Origin: Desulfospira sp963664655
GTDB taxonomy: Bacteria > Desulfobacterota > Desulfobacteria > Desulfobacterales > Desulfobacteraceae
Assembly: GCA_963664655.2 (NCBI GenBank)
Contig: OY761554.1
Coordinates: forward strand, 3,162,001 to 3,226,000
Direction of reading: 5' to 3'
DNA: 64,000 nucleotides
The notes under the pieces are model-generated. The model saw only the letters and a list, made by a program, of their open reading frames with translations, was not told the origin of the DNA and made no database searches. The translations under genes were made by a program, and so were the position numbers. Shown one piece after another: positions 18,262-27,264 of this stretch. The number at the start of each line of letters is the position of its first letter. The first letter of the stretch is position 1.

Positions 18262-19296
18262 ATGGAAGATATGACATCAGAACAAACCAAGTCAGTTGTT
18301 GTCCGGGATGATCCGGTTCCGGCACCGGATATCAAGGACCGGATAGAACAAAGCCATCTTCAGATCAGCCGGATTCGAAGGCAGATCGCAAAACGGCTGG
18401 TGGGCCAGGAAAAACTGGTGGACAGCCTTTTAACCGGGCTTCTGACCGGCGGGCATGTCCTGATTGAAGGGGTGCCGGGCCTGGCCAAAACCAGCGCGGT
18501 CAAGGCCCTGGCCTCGGCGGTGAAAGCTCAGTTCAAGCGGATTCAGTTCACCCCGGACCTGCTGCCGGCAGACCTGACCGGAACCGAAATTTACCGGCCC
18601 AAAACAGGGGACTTTTTGACCCGGAAAGGCCCGTTGTTCAACCATATCATCCTGGCCGACGAGATCAACCGGGCCCCGTCCAAGGTCCAGTCGGCCCTGC
18701 TCGAGGCCATGGAAGAAAAACAGGTTACCATTGGAGACGAAACCTATTTTTTGCCCACCCCGTTTCTGGTCCTGGCCACCCAGAATCCCATTGAGCAGGA
18801 GGGAACCTATCCTTTGCCCGAAGCCCAGGTGGACCGGTTTATGTTAAAGGTTATGGTCACCTACCCGGACCGGGCCCAGGAGCTTGAAATCCTCAAAAAG
18901 AATTCCTTTGAAAAACCGTCTCCCATAGAACCGGTCATTGACTGTGATCAGTTGGCGGCCATGGCCGGGCTGGTGGACGAAATCTATGTGGATGAAAAGC
19001 TCAAAGAGTATATTGTGGACCTGATTTTTGCCACCAGAAAGCCTGAAGAATACGGCATGGATACGGCAAGATACATCGAGTTCGGGGCATCGCCCAGGGC
19101 CAGCATCTTCCTGGCCAAGGCCGCCCGGGTGAATGCATTTTTATCGGGCCGGGCCTATATTACACCCCAGGACATTAAAATCGTGGGACCGGATGTGCTG
19201 CGCCACCGGATTCTGCTCTCCTTTGAGGCTGAAGCCGAAGATGTCACCTGTGAAGACATTATTGCCCAGCTGTTTGACAGTGTCCAAGTCCCTTAA
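18262..19296 (+). CDS. MoxR-family AAA+ ATPase
   Basis: 344 residues. Walker A is GVPGLAKTS (residues 70-78), Walker B is IILADEINRAPS (D133, E134), sensor 1 is LATQNPIEQEGTYPLPEAQVDRF in two overlapping blocks, and the MoxR lid domain follows. MoxR ATPases act as chaperones that mature or activate partners containing von Willebrand A domains. This one heads the Bat operon with DUF58, DUF4381-like and VWA proteins downstream, the usual arrangement. The AAGGG ribosome site lies upstream of the ATG. Confidence 0.95.
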   Translation: MEDMTSEQTKSVVVRDDPVPAPDIKDRIEQSHLQISRIRRQIAKRLVGQEKLVDSLLTGLLTGGHVLIEGVPGLAKTSAVKALASAVKAQFKRIQFTPDLLPADLTGTEIYRPKTGDFLTRKGPLFNHIILADEINRAPSKVQSALLEAMEEKQVTIGDETYFLPTPFLVLATQNPIEQEGTYPLPEAQVDRFMLKVMVTYPDRAQELEILKKNSFEKPSPIEPVIDCDQLAAMAGLVDEIYVDEKLKEYIVDLIFATRKPEEYGMDTARYIEFGASPRASIFLAKAARVNAFLSGRAYITPQDIKIVGPDVLRHRILLSFEAEAEDVTCEDIIAQLFDSVQVP

Positions 19297-19398
19297 CGGC
19301 CCAGGCCGCTTTGGCGATGCAACCGGGAGCGGCTCTGATTGGAGATTAAAATTAATGCACCAATGGTTTCATACAAAAAAGTCACATAAGATTCTCCC

Positions 19399-20277
19399 AT
19401 GATTCCGGCCCACGTGATTAAAAAAATCAAGCGGATTCATATCAAATCCAAGCGGACCGTCAGCACCATCATGGCCGGTCAGTACCGGTCCGTGTTCAGG
19501 GGCTCGGGCATTGAGTTTGAGGAGGTCCGGGAGTACAGCCCCGGGGATGACGTCAAAGCCATTGACTGGAAGGTGTCGGCAAGGCTTGGCAAACCCTTTG
19601 TCAAGCTGTACAGAGAAGAGCGTGAATCCATTGTCATGCTGCTCATTGACATGAGCGCCTCCCTGGAGTTCGGCACCTTTTCGGGCCAGAAACTGGAAAA
19701 GGCCGCGGAAACCGCCTCAGTTCTCGCCTTTAACGCCATTAAAAACAACGACAAGGTCGGGGTGATCTTTTTTACGGACCGGGTGGAAAAGTATATCCCT
19801 CCCAAAAAGGGTTCCAGCCATATCTGGCGGGTGATCCAGGAGATTTTTACCTTTACCCCCCAAGGGAAGGGAACCCATGTGGCCTGTGCCGTGGATTACC
19901 TGACCCGGATCATGAAAAAGCGGACCTTTGCCTTTATCCTTTCGGATTTTTTAAGCCCGGAGTATGAAAATTCTTTGAAAACCGCCAGGCGCAAGCATGA
20001 AATCATCGGGATACGGATCACGGACCCGGGCAGCTTTGAACTGCCCGAAAAAGGCATTATCCGGTTGTGTGATCTGGAAACCGGAAATACCCTGATGGTG
20101 GATGCGGGCAACCAAAAGACCCGGAAAGAATTTTCAAGCCTTCGGCATGCCTTCCAGGAGCAGGCTGTAACGGCTTTTTCCCGGGCAAAAAGCGACCTGA
20201 TTGAAATGAAAACCAGCGATTCCGTATCCGACAGCCTGACCCTGTATTTCAGGCAGCGGGAAAGAAGGCTGCGATAA
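19399..20277 (+). CDS. DUF58 protein (VWA-like fold)
   Basis: 292 residues. The DUF58 signature is clear: GSGIEFEEVREYSPGDD followed by IDWKVSARLGKPFVKLYREERE in the same block, then a VWA-like core beginning LLIDMSASLEFG. DUF58 proteins are the standard partners of MoxR ATPases. The stop overlaps the next ATG by one base (20277), so the two are coupled. There is a 102-bp gap after moxR with no obvious terminator, and the ribosome site is weak. Confidence 0.92.
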   Translation: MIPAHVIKKIKRIHIKSKRTVSTIMAGQYRSVFRGSGIEFEEVREYSPGDDVKAIDWKVSARLGKPFVKLYREERESIVMLLIDMSASLEFGTFSGQKLEKAAETASVLAFNAIKNNDKVGVIFFTDRVEKYIPPKKGSSHIWRVIQEIFTFTPQGKGTHVACAVDYLTRIMKKRTFAFILSDFLSPEYENSLKTARRKHEIIGIRITDPGSFELPEKGIIRLCDLETGNTLMVDAGNQKTRKEFSSLRHAFQEQAVTAFSRAKSDLIEMKTSDSVSDSLTLYFRQRERRLR

Positions 20278-20888
20278 TGGCGGACGTGATGCAGGATATT
20301 CACGGTATAAGGCCGCCCGTGGCCGTGGGGATGGACCCGGCCCTGATCAAAACGGCACTCATTGCCCTGGGCTGTCTGGTCCTTGCCGCAATCCTTTTCT
20401 ATCTGTTCAAACGGTTCTGGAAACCCTCAAGGAAACAACAGGCAGAATCGGCCACAACCGTTGTTCCGCCCTATGAGGCGGCCCTTAAGGGGCTTGACCG
20501 GCTCGGGTTCAAGACCAACGCGGACCCCAAGGTGTTTTATTTTGAACTTAACGGCCTGATGAAGGCCTATATCGGCGGAACACACGAATTTAACGCCACG
20601 GAGATGACCACCCAGGAGCTTGCAAAGCGCTTGCGAAGCACAAAGATGGACCCGGGGCTGGCCTCACAGGTGGGCAAATATCAAGACCATTGCGACCCGT
20701 TCCGGTATGCGCCGGTCCGGCCTGAGCCGGAAAGGGCTGCCCAGGACTTAAAACAGGCCAGGCAGTTGATTGATGCCATGGAAACCAACGTCAACCAGAT
20801 CCGGGAGGCTGAGGCGGCCCTGGAAAAAGATCAGAAAAAAGAATCGACCGCAACATCCCGGAACCCTGCCCTGAAAGGAGGGCAATAA
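20277..20888 (+). CDS. DUF4381-like single-pass membrane protein of the Bat operon
   Basis: 203 residues: a short extracytoplasmic N-terminus (HGIRPPVAVG), one transmembrane helix at about 23-45, and a soluble helical domain (YEAALKGLDRL, FYFELNGLMKAYIGG, CDPFRYAP). The FRYAP segment and gene position are those of DUF4381 proteins found between DUF58 and the first VWA gene in MoxR/Bat loci. The tail is charged and low in complexity. The function is unknown; it probably helps assemble the membrane VWA proteins. Confidence 0.8.
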   Translation: MADVMQDIHGIRPPVAVGMDPALIKTALIALGCLVLAAILFYLFKRFWKPSRKQQAESATTVVPPYEAALKGLDRLGFKTNADPKVFYFELNGLMKAYIGGTHEFNATEMTTQELAKRLRSTKMDPGLASQVGKYQDHCDPFRYAPVRPEPERAAQDLKQARQLIDAMETNVNQIREAEAALEKDQKKESTATSRNPALKGGQ

Positions 20889-20890
20889 CC

Positions 20891-21886
20891 ATGTTCCGGT
20901 TTGCCTCTCCCTTATTTTTGATATTGATCCTGCCGGTGCTGGGGATTCTGGTTTACCGGAAATTTACCGCCCCAAAGGCCGTGGTCCGGACCGCCGGGCT
21001 GTACGGGCTTTCACATCTTTCTCCCGGGATCGGGGCCCGGCTTTCCATTCTGATGCCCTTTCTTAAGGCCGCGGCCCTCTGCCTGATGATCCTGGCCCTT
21101 TCAAGGCCCCAGGCCGGAGAACAGAAAAGCAATGTCATGACCGAAGGGGTGAACGTGATCCTGGCTTTGGATTTGTCCGAGTCCATGAATGCCCTGGATT
21201 TTAAGCTCAAGGGCAACATCGTGAACCGGCTGGAAGCGGTGAAATCCGTGGTTTCAGACTTTATTCTGAAGCGGGACGGGGACCGGATCGGCCTTGTGGT
21301 CTTTGGGTCCAACGCCTTTACCCAGCTTCCCTTAACCCGGGATTACAACACCATCTCCTTTATGCTGGACCGGCTTGAAATCGGGGCGGCAGGCCCCAAA
21401 ACCGCCATTGGGGATGCCCTGGGGATTGCCCTAAAACGGATTGCCGATATCCCGTCCAAGTCCAACATCATTATTTTGCTCACCGACGGGGAATCCAATG
21501 CCGGTGAACTGTCCTGGCAGGACGCTGCGGATATTGCCGCACAAAAAAAGGTCAAGGTGTACACCATCGGGGTGGGATCCCAGGGGGAGGCCCCCTTTCT
21601 GGTGGACGGGCTCTTTGGCAAACGGTATGTTTACCACAAGGTGAATGTGGATTTAGAGGCCTTAAAAGAAATTGCCCAAAAAACCGGGGGCAGTTTTTTC
21701 AAGGCCGAAGACACCCCATCATTGGAAAACATTTACACCATGATCGACTCCCTTGAAAAAACAAAGGTTGAAGTGGAAAAATGGGTGGAATACAAAGAAT
21801 TATACCCCGGGGTCCTGCTGGCCGGGCTGCTGCTGTTCCTGGCCCATATGGGGCTTAGCCGGACTTGGTTGATGAGAATCCCTTGA
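20891..21886 (+). CDS. batA: BatA-type membrane protein with VWA domain
   Basis: 331 residues: an N-terminal helix at 5-22, a second helix near 56-70, a VWA domain from about 87 with a complete MIDAS start DLSES (D94, S96, S98) and later TDGES, and a C-terminal helix around 300-320. This is the BatA layout, anchored at both ends with the metal-binding VWA domain between. A strong AAAGGAGG ribosome site precedes the ATG, two bases after the previous stop. Bat proteins are linked to oxygen or stress tolerance in other bacteria; that role here is by homology only. Confidence 0.9.
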   Translation: MFRFASPLFLILILPVLGILVYRKFTAPKAVVRTAGLYGLSHLSPGIGARLSILMPFLKAAALCLMILALSRPQAGEQKSNVMTEGVNVILALDLSESMNALDFKLKGNIVNRLEAVKSVVSDFILKRDGDRIGLVVFGSNAFTQLPLTRDYNTISFMLDRLEIGAAGPKTAIGDALGIALKRIADIPSKSNIIILLTDGESNAGELSWQDAADIAAQKKVKVYTIGVGSQGEAPFLVDGLFGKRYVYHKVNVDLEALKEIAQKTGGSFFKAEDTPSLENIYTMIDSLEKTKVEVEKWVEYKELYPGVLLAGLLLFLAHMGLSRTWLMRIP

Positions 21887-21887
21887 T

Positions 21888-21934
21888 AAGGATGAAGGAT
21901 GAGGGATGAAGGATGAAGGATGAAGGATGAAAGG
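21888..21934. repeat. Heptamer array, family D (AAGGATG)
   Basis: Six nearly perfect units of AAGGATG (one AGGGATG) follow directly after the batA stop codon. The same unit recurs after proB at 63888-63921. Confidence 0.85.
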
Positions 21935-21999
21935 CGTGAATTTTCAGGCTGAACCTTTGAGATGGAGCTTGGATCAAACTTGAGTTTGGATGAAAAGTT

Positions 22000-22047
22000 G
22001 CTAACGGCTGACAGCTAAAGGCTAACAGCTAAAAGCTAAAAGCTAAA
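22000..22047. repeat. Heptamer array, family B (GCTAACA)
   Basis: Seven consecutive 7-bp units GCTAACG, GCTGACA, GCTAAAG, GCTAACA, GCTAAAA, GCTAAAA, GCTAAAT, ending five bases before the batB-batC fusion start codon. Together with the family-D array it fills much of the 166-bp spacer inside the Bat operon. Confidence 0.85.
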
Positions 22048-22052
22048 TAACA

Positions 22053-23993
22053 ATGAAGTTTTCTAATCCTGACATATTATTCTGGCTGTGGGCCCTGGTG
22101 CCGGTGGCAGGCTTTCTGATCTACGGGATCAGGAAGCGGGAAAAAATCCTGGCCAACTGGGCGGACCGGTCCATGATCCGGATTCTGGTGCCCGGGTATA
22201 CGGCAAACCGGTATTGGGCCAAGGCTGTTTTGATTGTCCTGGCCCTGGGGTGTGCCGTTTTTGCCCTGGCCGGCCCCCGGATGGGGTTTCACTGGGAGAA
22301 AACCACCCAGAAAGGGGTGGATATCATGATTGCCCTGGACTGCTCCCGGAGCATGCTGGCCCAGGATATCAAGCCCACCCGGTTAGAGCGGGCCAAGCGG
22401 GAGATCATTGACCTTCTGCGGCTGATGCACTCGGACCGGGCAGGTCTTGTGGCCTTTGCCGGCCAGGCCATTCTCCAGTGCCCGTTAACCCTGGACCATG
22501 AGGCGTTTCATATCTTTTTGCGGGTTCTGGAACCGGATTACCTGCCCGTGGGGGGGACCAACCTTCCGGCAGCCATTGAGGCCTGTTATTCGGGGTTTGA
22601 GAAAGAATCCACCACGGACAAGGCCATTATCCTGATCACGGACGGGGAAAATACGGCCGGCCCCGTGGACGAGGTGGTTGAAAAAATGGCCAAACAGGGG
22701 GTCCGGGTTTTCTGCATCGGGGTAGGGGCCAAAGAAGGCGCGCCCGTGCCCGATCCCAACGGCGGGTTTAAAAAGGATGATGCCGGCAACATTATCCTGT
22801 CAAAGGTGGATGAAGCCGTTTTGGAGAAGATCGCCGCCCAGACCCGGGGCCGGTACGTCAGGTCCGTGGCCGGGGACATGGACCTGGATTTGATTTATTC
22901 AAAGGATATGCTCAAAACCATGGAAAGAAAAAGCCTGGACCAGGGAAGAAAAAAGGTATGGGAACAGCGGTTCCAGTGGTTTTTGTTTCCCTGTGTGTTC
23001 TTATTGATACTGGAGTTTTTGCTTGGCCCTGTGGACAGAAAGCTTAACCCAGGCAAATCCGTGCTGCCGGTATTGGCGGCCCTGGTTCTGGTGTTTGGGA
23101 TGCTTTCCGGCAAAGCCCAGGCGGCCTCGCCGGTTCGAGAAGGGATAACGGCCTATGAAACCGGGGATTTTGCCAAAGCACAAAAAAAATTTATTGATGC
23201 CCAGCTCAAGAACCCAGAGGACCCCAGGCTGTATTACAACATTGGTACAGCCGCCTATATGAACCAGGAGTATGAACAGGCGGAAAAGAATTTTACCCAG
23301 GCCGCCGGTTCCACGGATCCGGAACTTTCCCATAAAGCCCGGTTTAACCTGGCCAATACCCGGTATCGTATGGGAAAACTGGATCAGGCCGCCAAAGGAT
23401 ATGAAAAGATTTTAGAAGCCTTTCCCCAGGACCAGGCGGCCAAAGAAAACCTTGATTTTGTAAAGCAGAAGATTGAGGAGCAGAAACAGCAGCAGAATCA
23501 GTCCTGCGACAATCCCGACAAAGATAATCAGGACGATAAAAAGGACCAGGACCAAAAGGACAATTCTCAAAATAAAGATCAGCAGGACCAGGATAAACAA
23601 CAACAGGATCAGCAGAATCAGGACCAGCAACAGCAGGATCAGAATCAGGACCAATCCGGTAAAAAAGACCAGGATAAGGGCAATAAAAGCCAGACCGGCC
23701 AGGATCAGCAGAAAAAAGAACAATCCCAGGGGCAGCCTGAGCAGGCACCGCCTGAACAGGCACCGCCTGAGCCCAAACAAGACGAAAACAAAGCGGCTGC
23801 CGGTGGCAACCAAGACCCGCAAGCAGGCGAAAAGGATCAGCAGCAGGCCCAGGCCGCTGCCGCCCAGGCCGGGCAGGCAGACCCTTCGGACAAAACCCTG
23901 GAAAACAAGCTGAACCGGCTTGAGGACAAACCCGGCATGGCATTGATGCCCATGGTTCAGCAGGGGACCGGACGGGTTAAAAAGGATTGGTAA
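22053..23993 (+). CDS. BatB-BatC fusion: VWA domain plus TPR protein
   Basis: 646 residues. Two N-terminal helices (about 7-25 and 55-73) precede a VWA domain with MIDAS DCSRS (D96, S98, S100) and TDGEN, closed by a helix near 305-325: a complete BatB. A second hydrophobic segment (about 337-356, ending GKAQA, like an internal signal peptide) leads into tetratricopeptide repeats at about 362-460, then a 120-residue tract dominated by Gln, Asp, Lys and Asn. That second half is BatC, normally a separate gene. The fusion would anchor both parts in the membrane with the TPRs outside the cytoplasm. No clear Shine-Dalgarno sequence is present because the start follows a heptamer array. Confidence 0.88.
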   Translation: MKFSNPDILFWLWALVPVAGFLIYGIRKREKILANWADRSMIRILVPGYTANRYWAKAVLIVLALGCAVFALAGPRMGFHWEKTTQKGVDIMIALDCSRSMLAQDIKPTRLERAKREIIDLLRLMHSDRAGLVAFAGQAILQCPLTLDHEAFHIFLRVLEPDYLPVGGTNLPAAIEACYSGFEKESTTDKAIILITDGENTAGPVDEVVEKMAKQGVRVFCIGVGAKEGAPVPDPNGGFKKDDAGNIILSKVDEAVLEKIAAQTRGRYVRSVAGDMDLDLIYSKDMLKTMERKSLDQGRKKVWEQRFQWFLFPCVFLLILEFLLGPVDRKLNPGKSVLPVLAALVLVFGMLSGKAQAASPVREGITAYETGDFAKAQKKFIDAQLKNPEDPRLYYNIGTAAYMNQEYEQAEKNFTQAAGSTDPELSHKARFNLANTRYRMGKLDQAAKGYEKILEAFPQDQAAKENLDFVKQKIEEQKQQQNQSCDNPDKDNQDDKKDQDQKDNSQNKDQQDQDKQQQDQQNQDQQQQDQNQDQSGKKDQDKGNKSQTGQDQQKKEQSQGQPEQAPPEQAPPEPKQDENKAAAGGNQDPQAGEKDQQQAQAAAAQAGQADPSDKTLENKLNRLEDKPGMALMPMVQQGTGRVKKDW

Positions 23994-23997
23994 AGAA

Positions 23998-24031
23998 AGG
24001 AGACCGGAGACCGGAAACGGGAAACCGGAAA
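23998..24031. repeat. Heptamer array, family A (CCGGAGA/CCGGAAA)
   Basis: Four clean units CCGGAGA, CCGGAAA, CGGGAAA, CCGGAAA start five bases after the batB-batC stop and occupy the gap before batD. Confidence 0.8.
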
Positions 24032-24080
24032 TGAGATCCTGGGATTTTTTTTTAAGGGGTCGGGGATTGATACATATCAT

Positions 24081-26594
24081 ATGAAACAGACCAGATATCT
24101 TTTTATCGTTTTGTGGGTACTCCTGGCATTCCCGGCGGCGGGGCTGGCGGATTCCGCGTTCCAGGCCTCGGCCAGGGTGGATAAGACCCGGATGACCCTT
24201 GAGGACACCCTTACCCTTCAAGTTGTTTCCCAGGGGGGCAAAGCCGATGTGGACCTGTCTGCCTTAACGGATTTCAGGGTGGTGTCTTCGGGCACCTCCA
24301 CCAGCATGAGTTATACCAACGGGGTCAGCGAGTACAAGGTGACCTACCAGTACAGCCTGATTCCCCTTAAGAAAGGGGACCTGGTGATTCCCGGGCTTAC
24401 GGTTTCCCACAAGGGCAAGACCGTTAAAACGGACAGCATCCGGATCAAGGTCATGGACACCCCTGTGGCCGAAACCGGTGATGCCAAATTTTTTGCCAAA
24501 GCATTGGTCAGCCGTCAGGACCCGGTTAAAGGCCAGCAGATCCTGTATACCTTCCAGCTGTTTCAGGCAGAGCGCTTCTCCCGGGCCAGCCTGGAGACCC
24601 CGGGGTTTGAAGGGTTTTCCGTAACGGAAATCAAAGACCGGAAAAATTATGAGCGCGTGATCAACGGCCGGGCTTATGTCGTTACCGAGATTCGGTACCT
24701 GCTCACCCCGGAACAGCCGGGGGACGTCACCATCGGCCCCGGCGTGGTCACGGCCCAGGTGGTGGTCAAGTCCGGCGCCGACCCCTTTGATTCCATGTTC
24801 AATGACCGGTTTTTCAATCGCTCCTTTTTTTCCACAGGCCAGACAAAAACCATCCGCATTGCCTCAAATCCGGTAACCGTCACGGTAAGGGGCCTGCCGG
24901 CTTACACGGGAAAAGGAACCTTTTCCGGGCTTGTGGGCAGGTTTACCTTAGATGCCGGCCTGGACAAACACAGCCTTGACAAAGGAGGGTCCGCCACCCT
25001 CACCGTTACCATCCAGGGGACCGGCAATATCATGGACGCCGGGTTCCCGGAATTTGACCTGGACGACACCTTGTTTAAGGTCTATGAAGACGCCCCTGTG
25101 GAAGAAATTGTCCCGGGGGACCAGGGCATGACAGGCAAAAAGGTGTTTAAGCGGGCACTGGTTCCCTTAAAGGCCGGAAAAATGAACATTCCCGCCCTTT
25201 CCCTGGTCTATTTTGATGTGGATCAGAACCGGTATACAAAACTTGACACCGCCCCCCTGGCACTTGAGGTGGCAAAGGGCCAGGAGCAGCCGCTGGTTTC
25301 TTCTCAAACACAGGAGACGGCACAGCAACAGCCCGCTGTCCGGAAGAAAGATGTGGTCCTGGTAAACAAGGATATTCTGGATATCCGCGAGGACCTGTCG
25401 GCCCTGACCCATCAGGAAACCCTTGGTTTTGCCTGGTTTCTGGGGCTGGTGGCGGCCCCGGGTCTGGTATTCGGCATGGCCCTTCTGGTGTTCCGGGTGA
25501 TGAAGCGGGAAAAATCCGTATCGGCCCTTATGGCGGAAAAGGCCAGATCCCACCTCAAAGAGGCGTCCAGGGGAAGGGCGGCAAATGAGGAGGCCTTAGG
25601 CCATGTTCATTCCGCCCTGATTGCTGCCGTACTGTCCAGGGCCGGCAAAAGAGGGGAAAGCGTGACCCTGGCTGAAGCCGGACAGATACTGGCACAGACC
25701 GGGGCCTCCCAGCAAATGATAGAAGAGGTACAGCAAATGTTTGAAACCCTTGAAGGGGCCAGATTTGGCGGGCACACTATTGACGGGGCCCACCTGCTTA
25801 AGCTGCTTTCCGGGATCAGAAAAATTATCCAGCTTTCCCTTGTTTTTGCGGTGGTGCTGGCCAGTCTTTATCCGGCCGGTGCCCGGGCTCAGGAGGGAAC
25901 GGTCGCGGATAAAACCGGCAGGGGACATCTGTTCATGGACGGGATCACGGCCTATAAACAAGGCGATTATGATACCGCATCAAAAGATTTTGAGGCCATT
26001 GCCGCATCCGGAGTCGTCAATGCCGGCCTGTACTACAATTTGGGAAACGCCTACCTTAAGGCCGGTGATCTTGGCCGGGCCGTATTATGGTATGAACGGG
26101 CAAAAAAACGGTCTCCCGGCGACCCGGATATCGCTTTTAATTTAGGCCATGCCCAAAGCCTGATGACCGATAAAATAGACCCCTCCTTTTCCCTTGGCGA
26201 TGTGCTGTTCTTCTGGCAGGGGGTGGTTCCGTTAAAGTGGATCCAGGCCGGGGCAGTGGCCGGGTCCTGTCTGTTCTTTTTATGGGCCGGGGTCCGAAGG
26301 TTCCGGGGCAGAAAGATTCTTTCCGGCCGGGGGATGCTGCTTATTTTTATCCCTATTTTCTTGACAATGGCAGCCGGGCTTGAGTATTACTCTGACAACC
26401 TGGTTTTACATGCGGTTGTTGTTCAGGACGTGGCCCCGGTCCGATCGGGCACCACCCCTTCTTCCACACGATTGTTTGACCTTCATGCCGGGACCAAGGT
26501 CCGGGTTGAGGAGCGCAGACAAGGCTACCTGAAAATCATGTTGACCAAAGAAAAAGTCGGCTGGATAAAATCAGGAGATGCAATCGTTATTTGA
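24081..26594 (+). CDS. BatD-BatE fusion: oxygen-tolerance domain plus TPR and SH3 domains
   Basis: 837 residues. A signal peptide (about 1-23, cleavage after GLA) is followed by the BatD region (about 25-440) of beta-sandwich repeats. A transmembrane helix lies near 448-475. A second hydrophobic segment at about 581-605, ending AGARA, looks like a former signal peptide. After it come TPR-like repeats (MDGITAYKQGDYDTA; YYNLGNAYLKAGDLGRAV), two more helices and a C-terminal SH3-like domain, which is the architecture of BatE. This closes a full Bat set (A, B-C, D-E). The product is probably periplasmic and membrane-tethered. Confidence 0.88.
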   Translation: MKQTRYLFIVLWVLLAFPAAGLADSAFQASARVDKTRMTLEDTLTLQVVSQGGKADVDLSALTDFRVVSSGTSTSMSYTNGVSEYKVTYQYSLIPLKKGDLVIPGLTVSHKGKTVKTDSIRIKVMDTPVAETGDAKFFAKALVSRQDPVKGQQILYTFQLFQAERFSRASLETPGFEGFSVTEIKDRKNYERVINGRAYVVTEIRYLLTPEQPGDVTIGPGVVTAQVVVKSGADPFDSMFNDRFFNRSFFSTGQTKTIRIASNPVTVTVRGLPAYTGKGTFSGLVGRFTLDAGLDKHSLDKGGSATLTVTIQGTGNIMDAGFPEFDLDDTLFKVYEDAPVEEIVPGDQGMTGKKVFKRALVPLKAGKMNIPALSLVYFDVDQNRYTKLDTAPLALEVAKGQEQPLVSSQTQETAQQQPAVRKKDVVLVNKDILDIREDLSALTHQETLGFAWFLGLVAAPGLVFGMALLVFRVMKREKSVSALMAEKARSHLKEASRGRAANEEALGHVHSALIAAVLSRAGKRGESVTLAEAGQILAQTGASQQMIEEVQQMFETLEGARFGGHTIDGAHLLKLLSGIRKIIQLSLVFAVVLASLYPAGARAQEGTVADKTGRGHLFMDGITAYKQGDYDTASKDFEAIAASGVVNAGLYYNLGNAYLKAGDLGRAVLWYERAKKRSPGDPDIAFNLGHAQSLMTDKIDPSFSLGDVLFFWQGVVPLKWIQAGAVAGSCLFFLWAGVRRFRGRKILSGRGMLLIFIPIFLTMAAGLEYYSDNLVLHAVVVQDVAPVRSGTTPSSTRLFDLHAGTKVRVEERRQGYLKIMLTKEKVGWIKSGDAIVI

Positions 26595-26672
26595 AGCTGT
26601 TAGCTATTAGCCTTTAGCTTAAGGGAAATGGCCAACAGCTAACTGCTAATAGCTAACAGCTGATAGCTAAAA
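26595..26672. repeat. Inverted heptamer array, family B, forming a hairpin
   Basis: Units read inverted first (GCTGTTA, GCTATTA, GCCTTTA, GCTTAAG), then direct (GCTAACT, GCTAATA, GCTAACA, GCTGATA). A perfect 17-bp inverted repeat pairs 26595-26611 with 26645-26661. It starts right after the batD-batE stop and ends next to the ribosome site of the following gene. It may act as an operon-end hairpin, although no T-run follows. Confidence 0.8.
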
Positions 26673-26684
26673 AAGGAGGATGTT

Positions 26685-27233
26685 ATGGGAAAAAGCGTGT
26701 TGGTGCCGGTGGCCCAGGGGATCGAAGAAATGGAGGCCATCACCATTATTGATGTGTTGAGACGGGCCGGGGTGCTGGTGACGGTGGCTTCGGTGGACAG
26801 CCTTGAGATCAAGGCCTCAAAGGGGATCACCTTTATGGCCGATGCCCTGCTCAAAGACTGCATGGACAAAGATTACGATCTGATTGTGCTTCCCGGGGGA
26901 ATCCCCGGGGCCATGAACCTTAAGGAATCTGAGGACCTGGCCACCCTGCTGAAACGGCAGGCGGAAAATCAAAAATACTATGGCGCCATTTGCGCCTCAC
27001 CGGCCGTGGTCCTTCATCACCACGGCCTGGTCCGTCCCGGACAGGTGACCTGCCATCCCGGATTTGCGGGAGAAATTGATAACGGCAATGTCCAGGACAA
27101 GAAAGTGGTGAAGGACGGCAAGTGTATTACCAGCAGAGGGGGCGGGACAGCCCTGGACTTTGCTCTGGAGCTGGTTTCCCTGCTGTGTTCGCCGGAGGAA
27201 TTGGAAGGCGTGAAAAAGGGGCTTGCTCTTTAA
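26685..27233 (+). CDS. DJ-1/PfpI family protein
   Basis: 182 residues, the normal length for the DJ-1/ThiJ/YajL group. The conserved acidic residue is in GIEEMEA (E17), the nucleophile-elbow cysteine in AICASPAV (C103), and VTCHPGF supplies the usual downstream His. Members act as stress-linked chaperones, deglycase-like or thiol-oxidation sensors; which applies here is unknown. A strong AAAGGAGG ribosome site precedes the ATG. gpsA follows 31 bp later in the same direction. Confidence 0.92.
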   Translation: MGKSVLVPVAQGIEEMEAITIIDVLRRAGVLVTVASVDSLEIKASKGITFMADALLKDCMDKDYDLIVLPGGIPGAMNLKESEDLATLLKRQAENQKYYGAICASPAVVLHHHGLVRPGQVTCHPGFAGEIDNGNVQDKKVVKDGKCITSRGGGTALDFALELVSLLCSPEELEGVKKGLAL

Positions 27234-27264
27234 CATAAATTAAACTGAATGGGACATATATATA

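Noticed and set aside
23412..24221. Minus-strand open frame of 269 codons opposite the batC part
   Set aside because: It mirrors the low-complexity Gln/Asp-rich coding tract on the plus strand; the leucine-rich product is an artefact of that composition.
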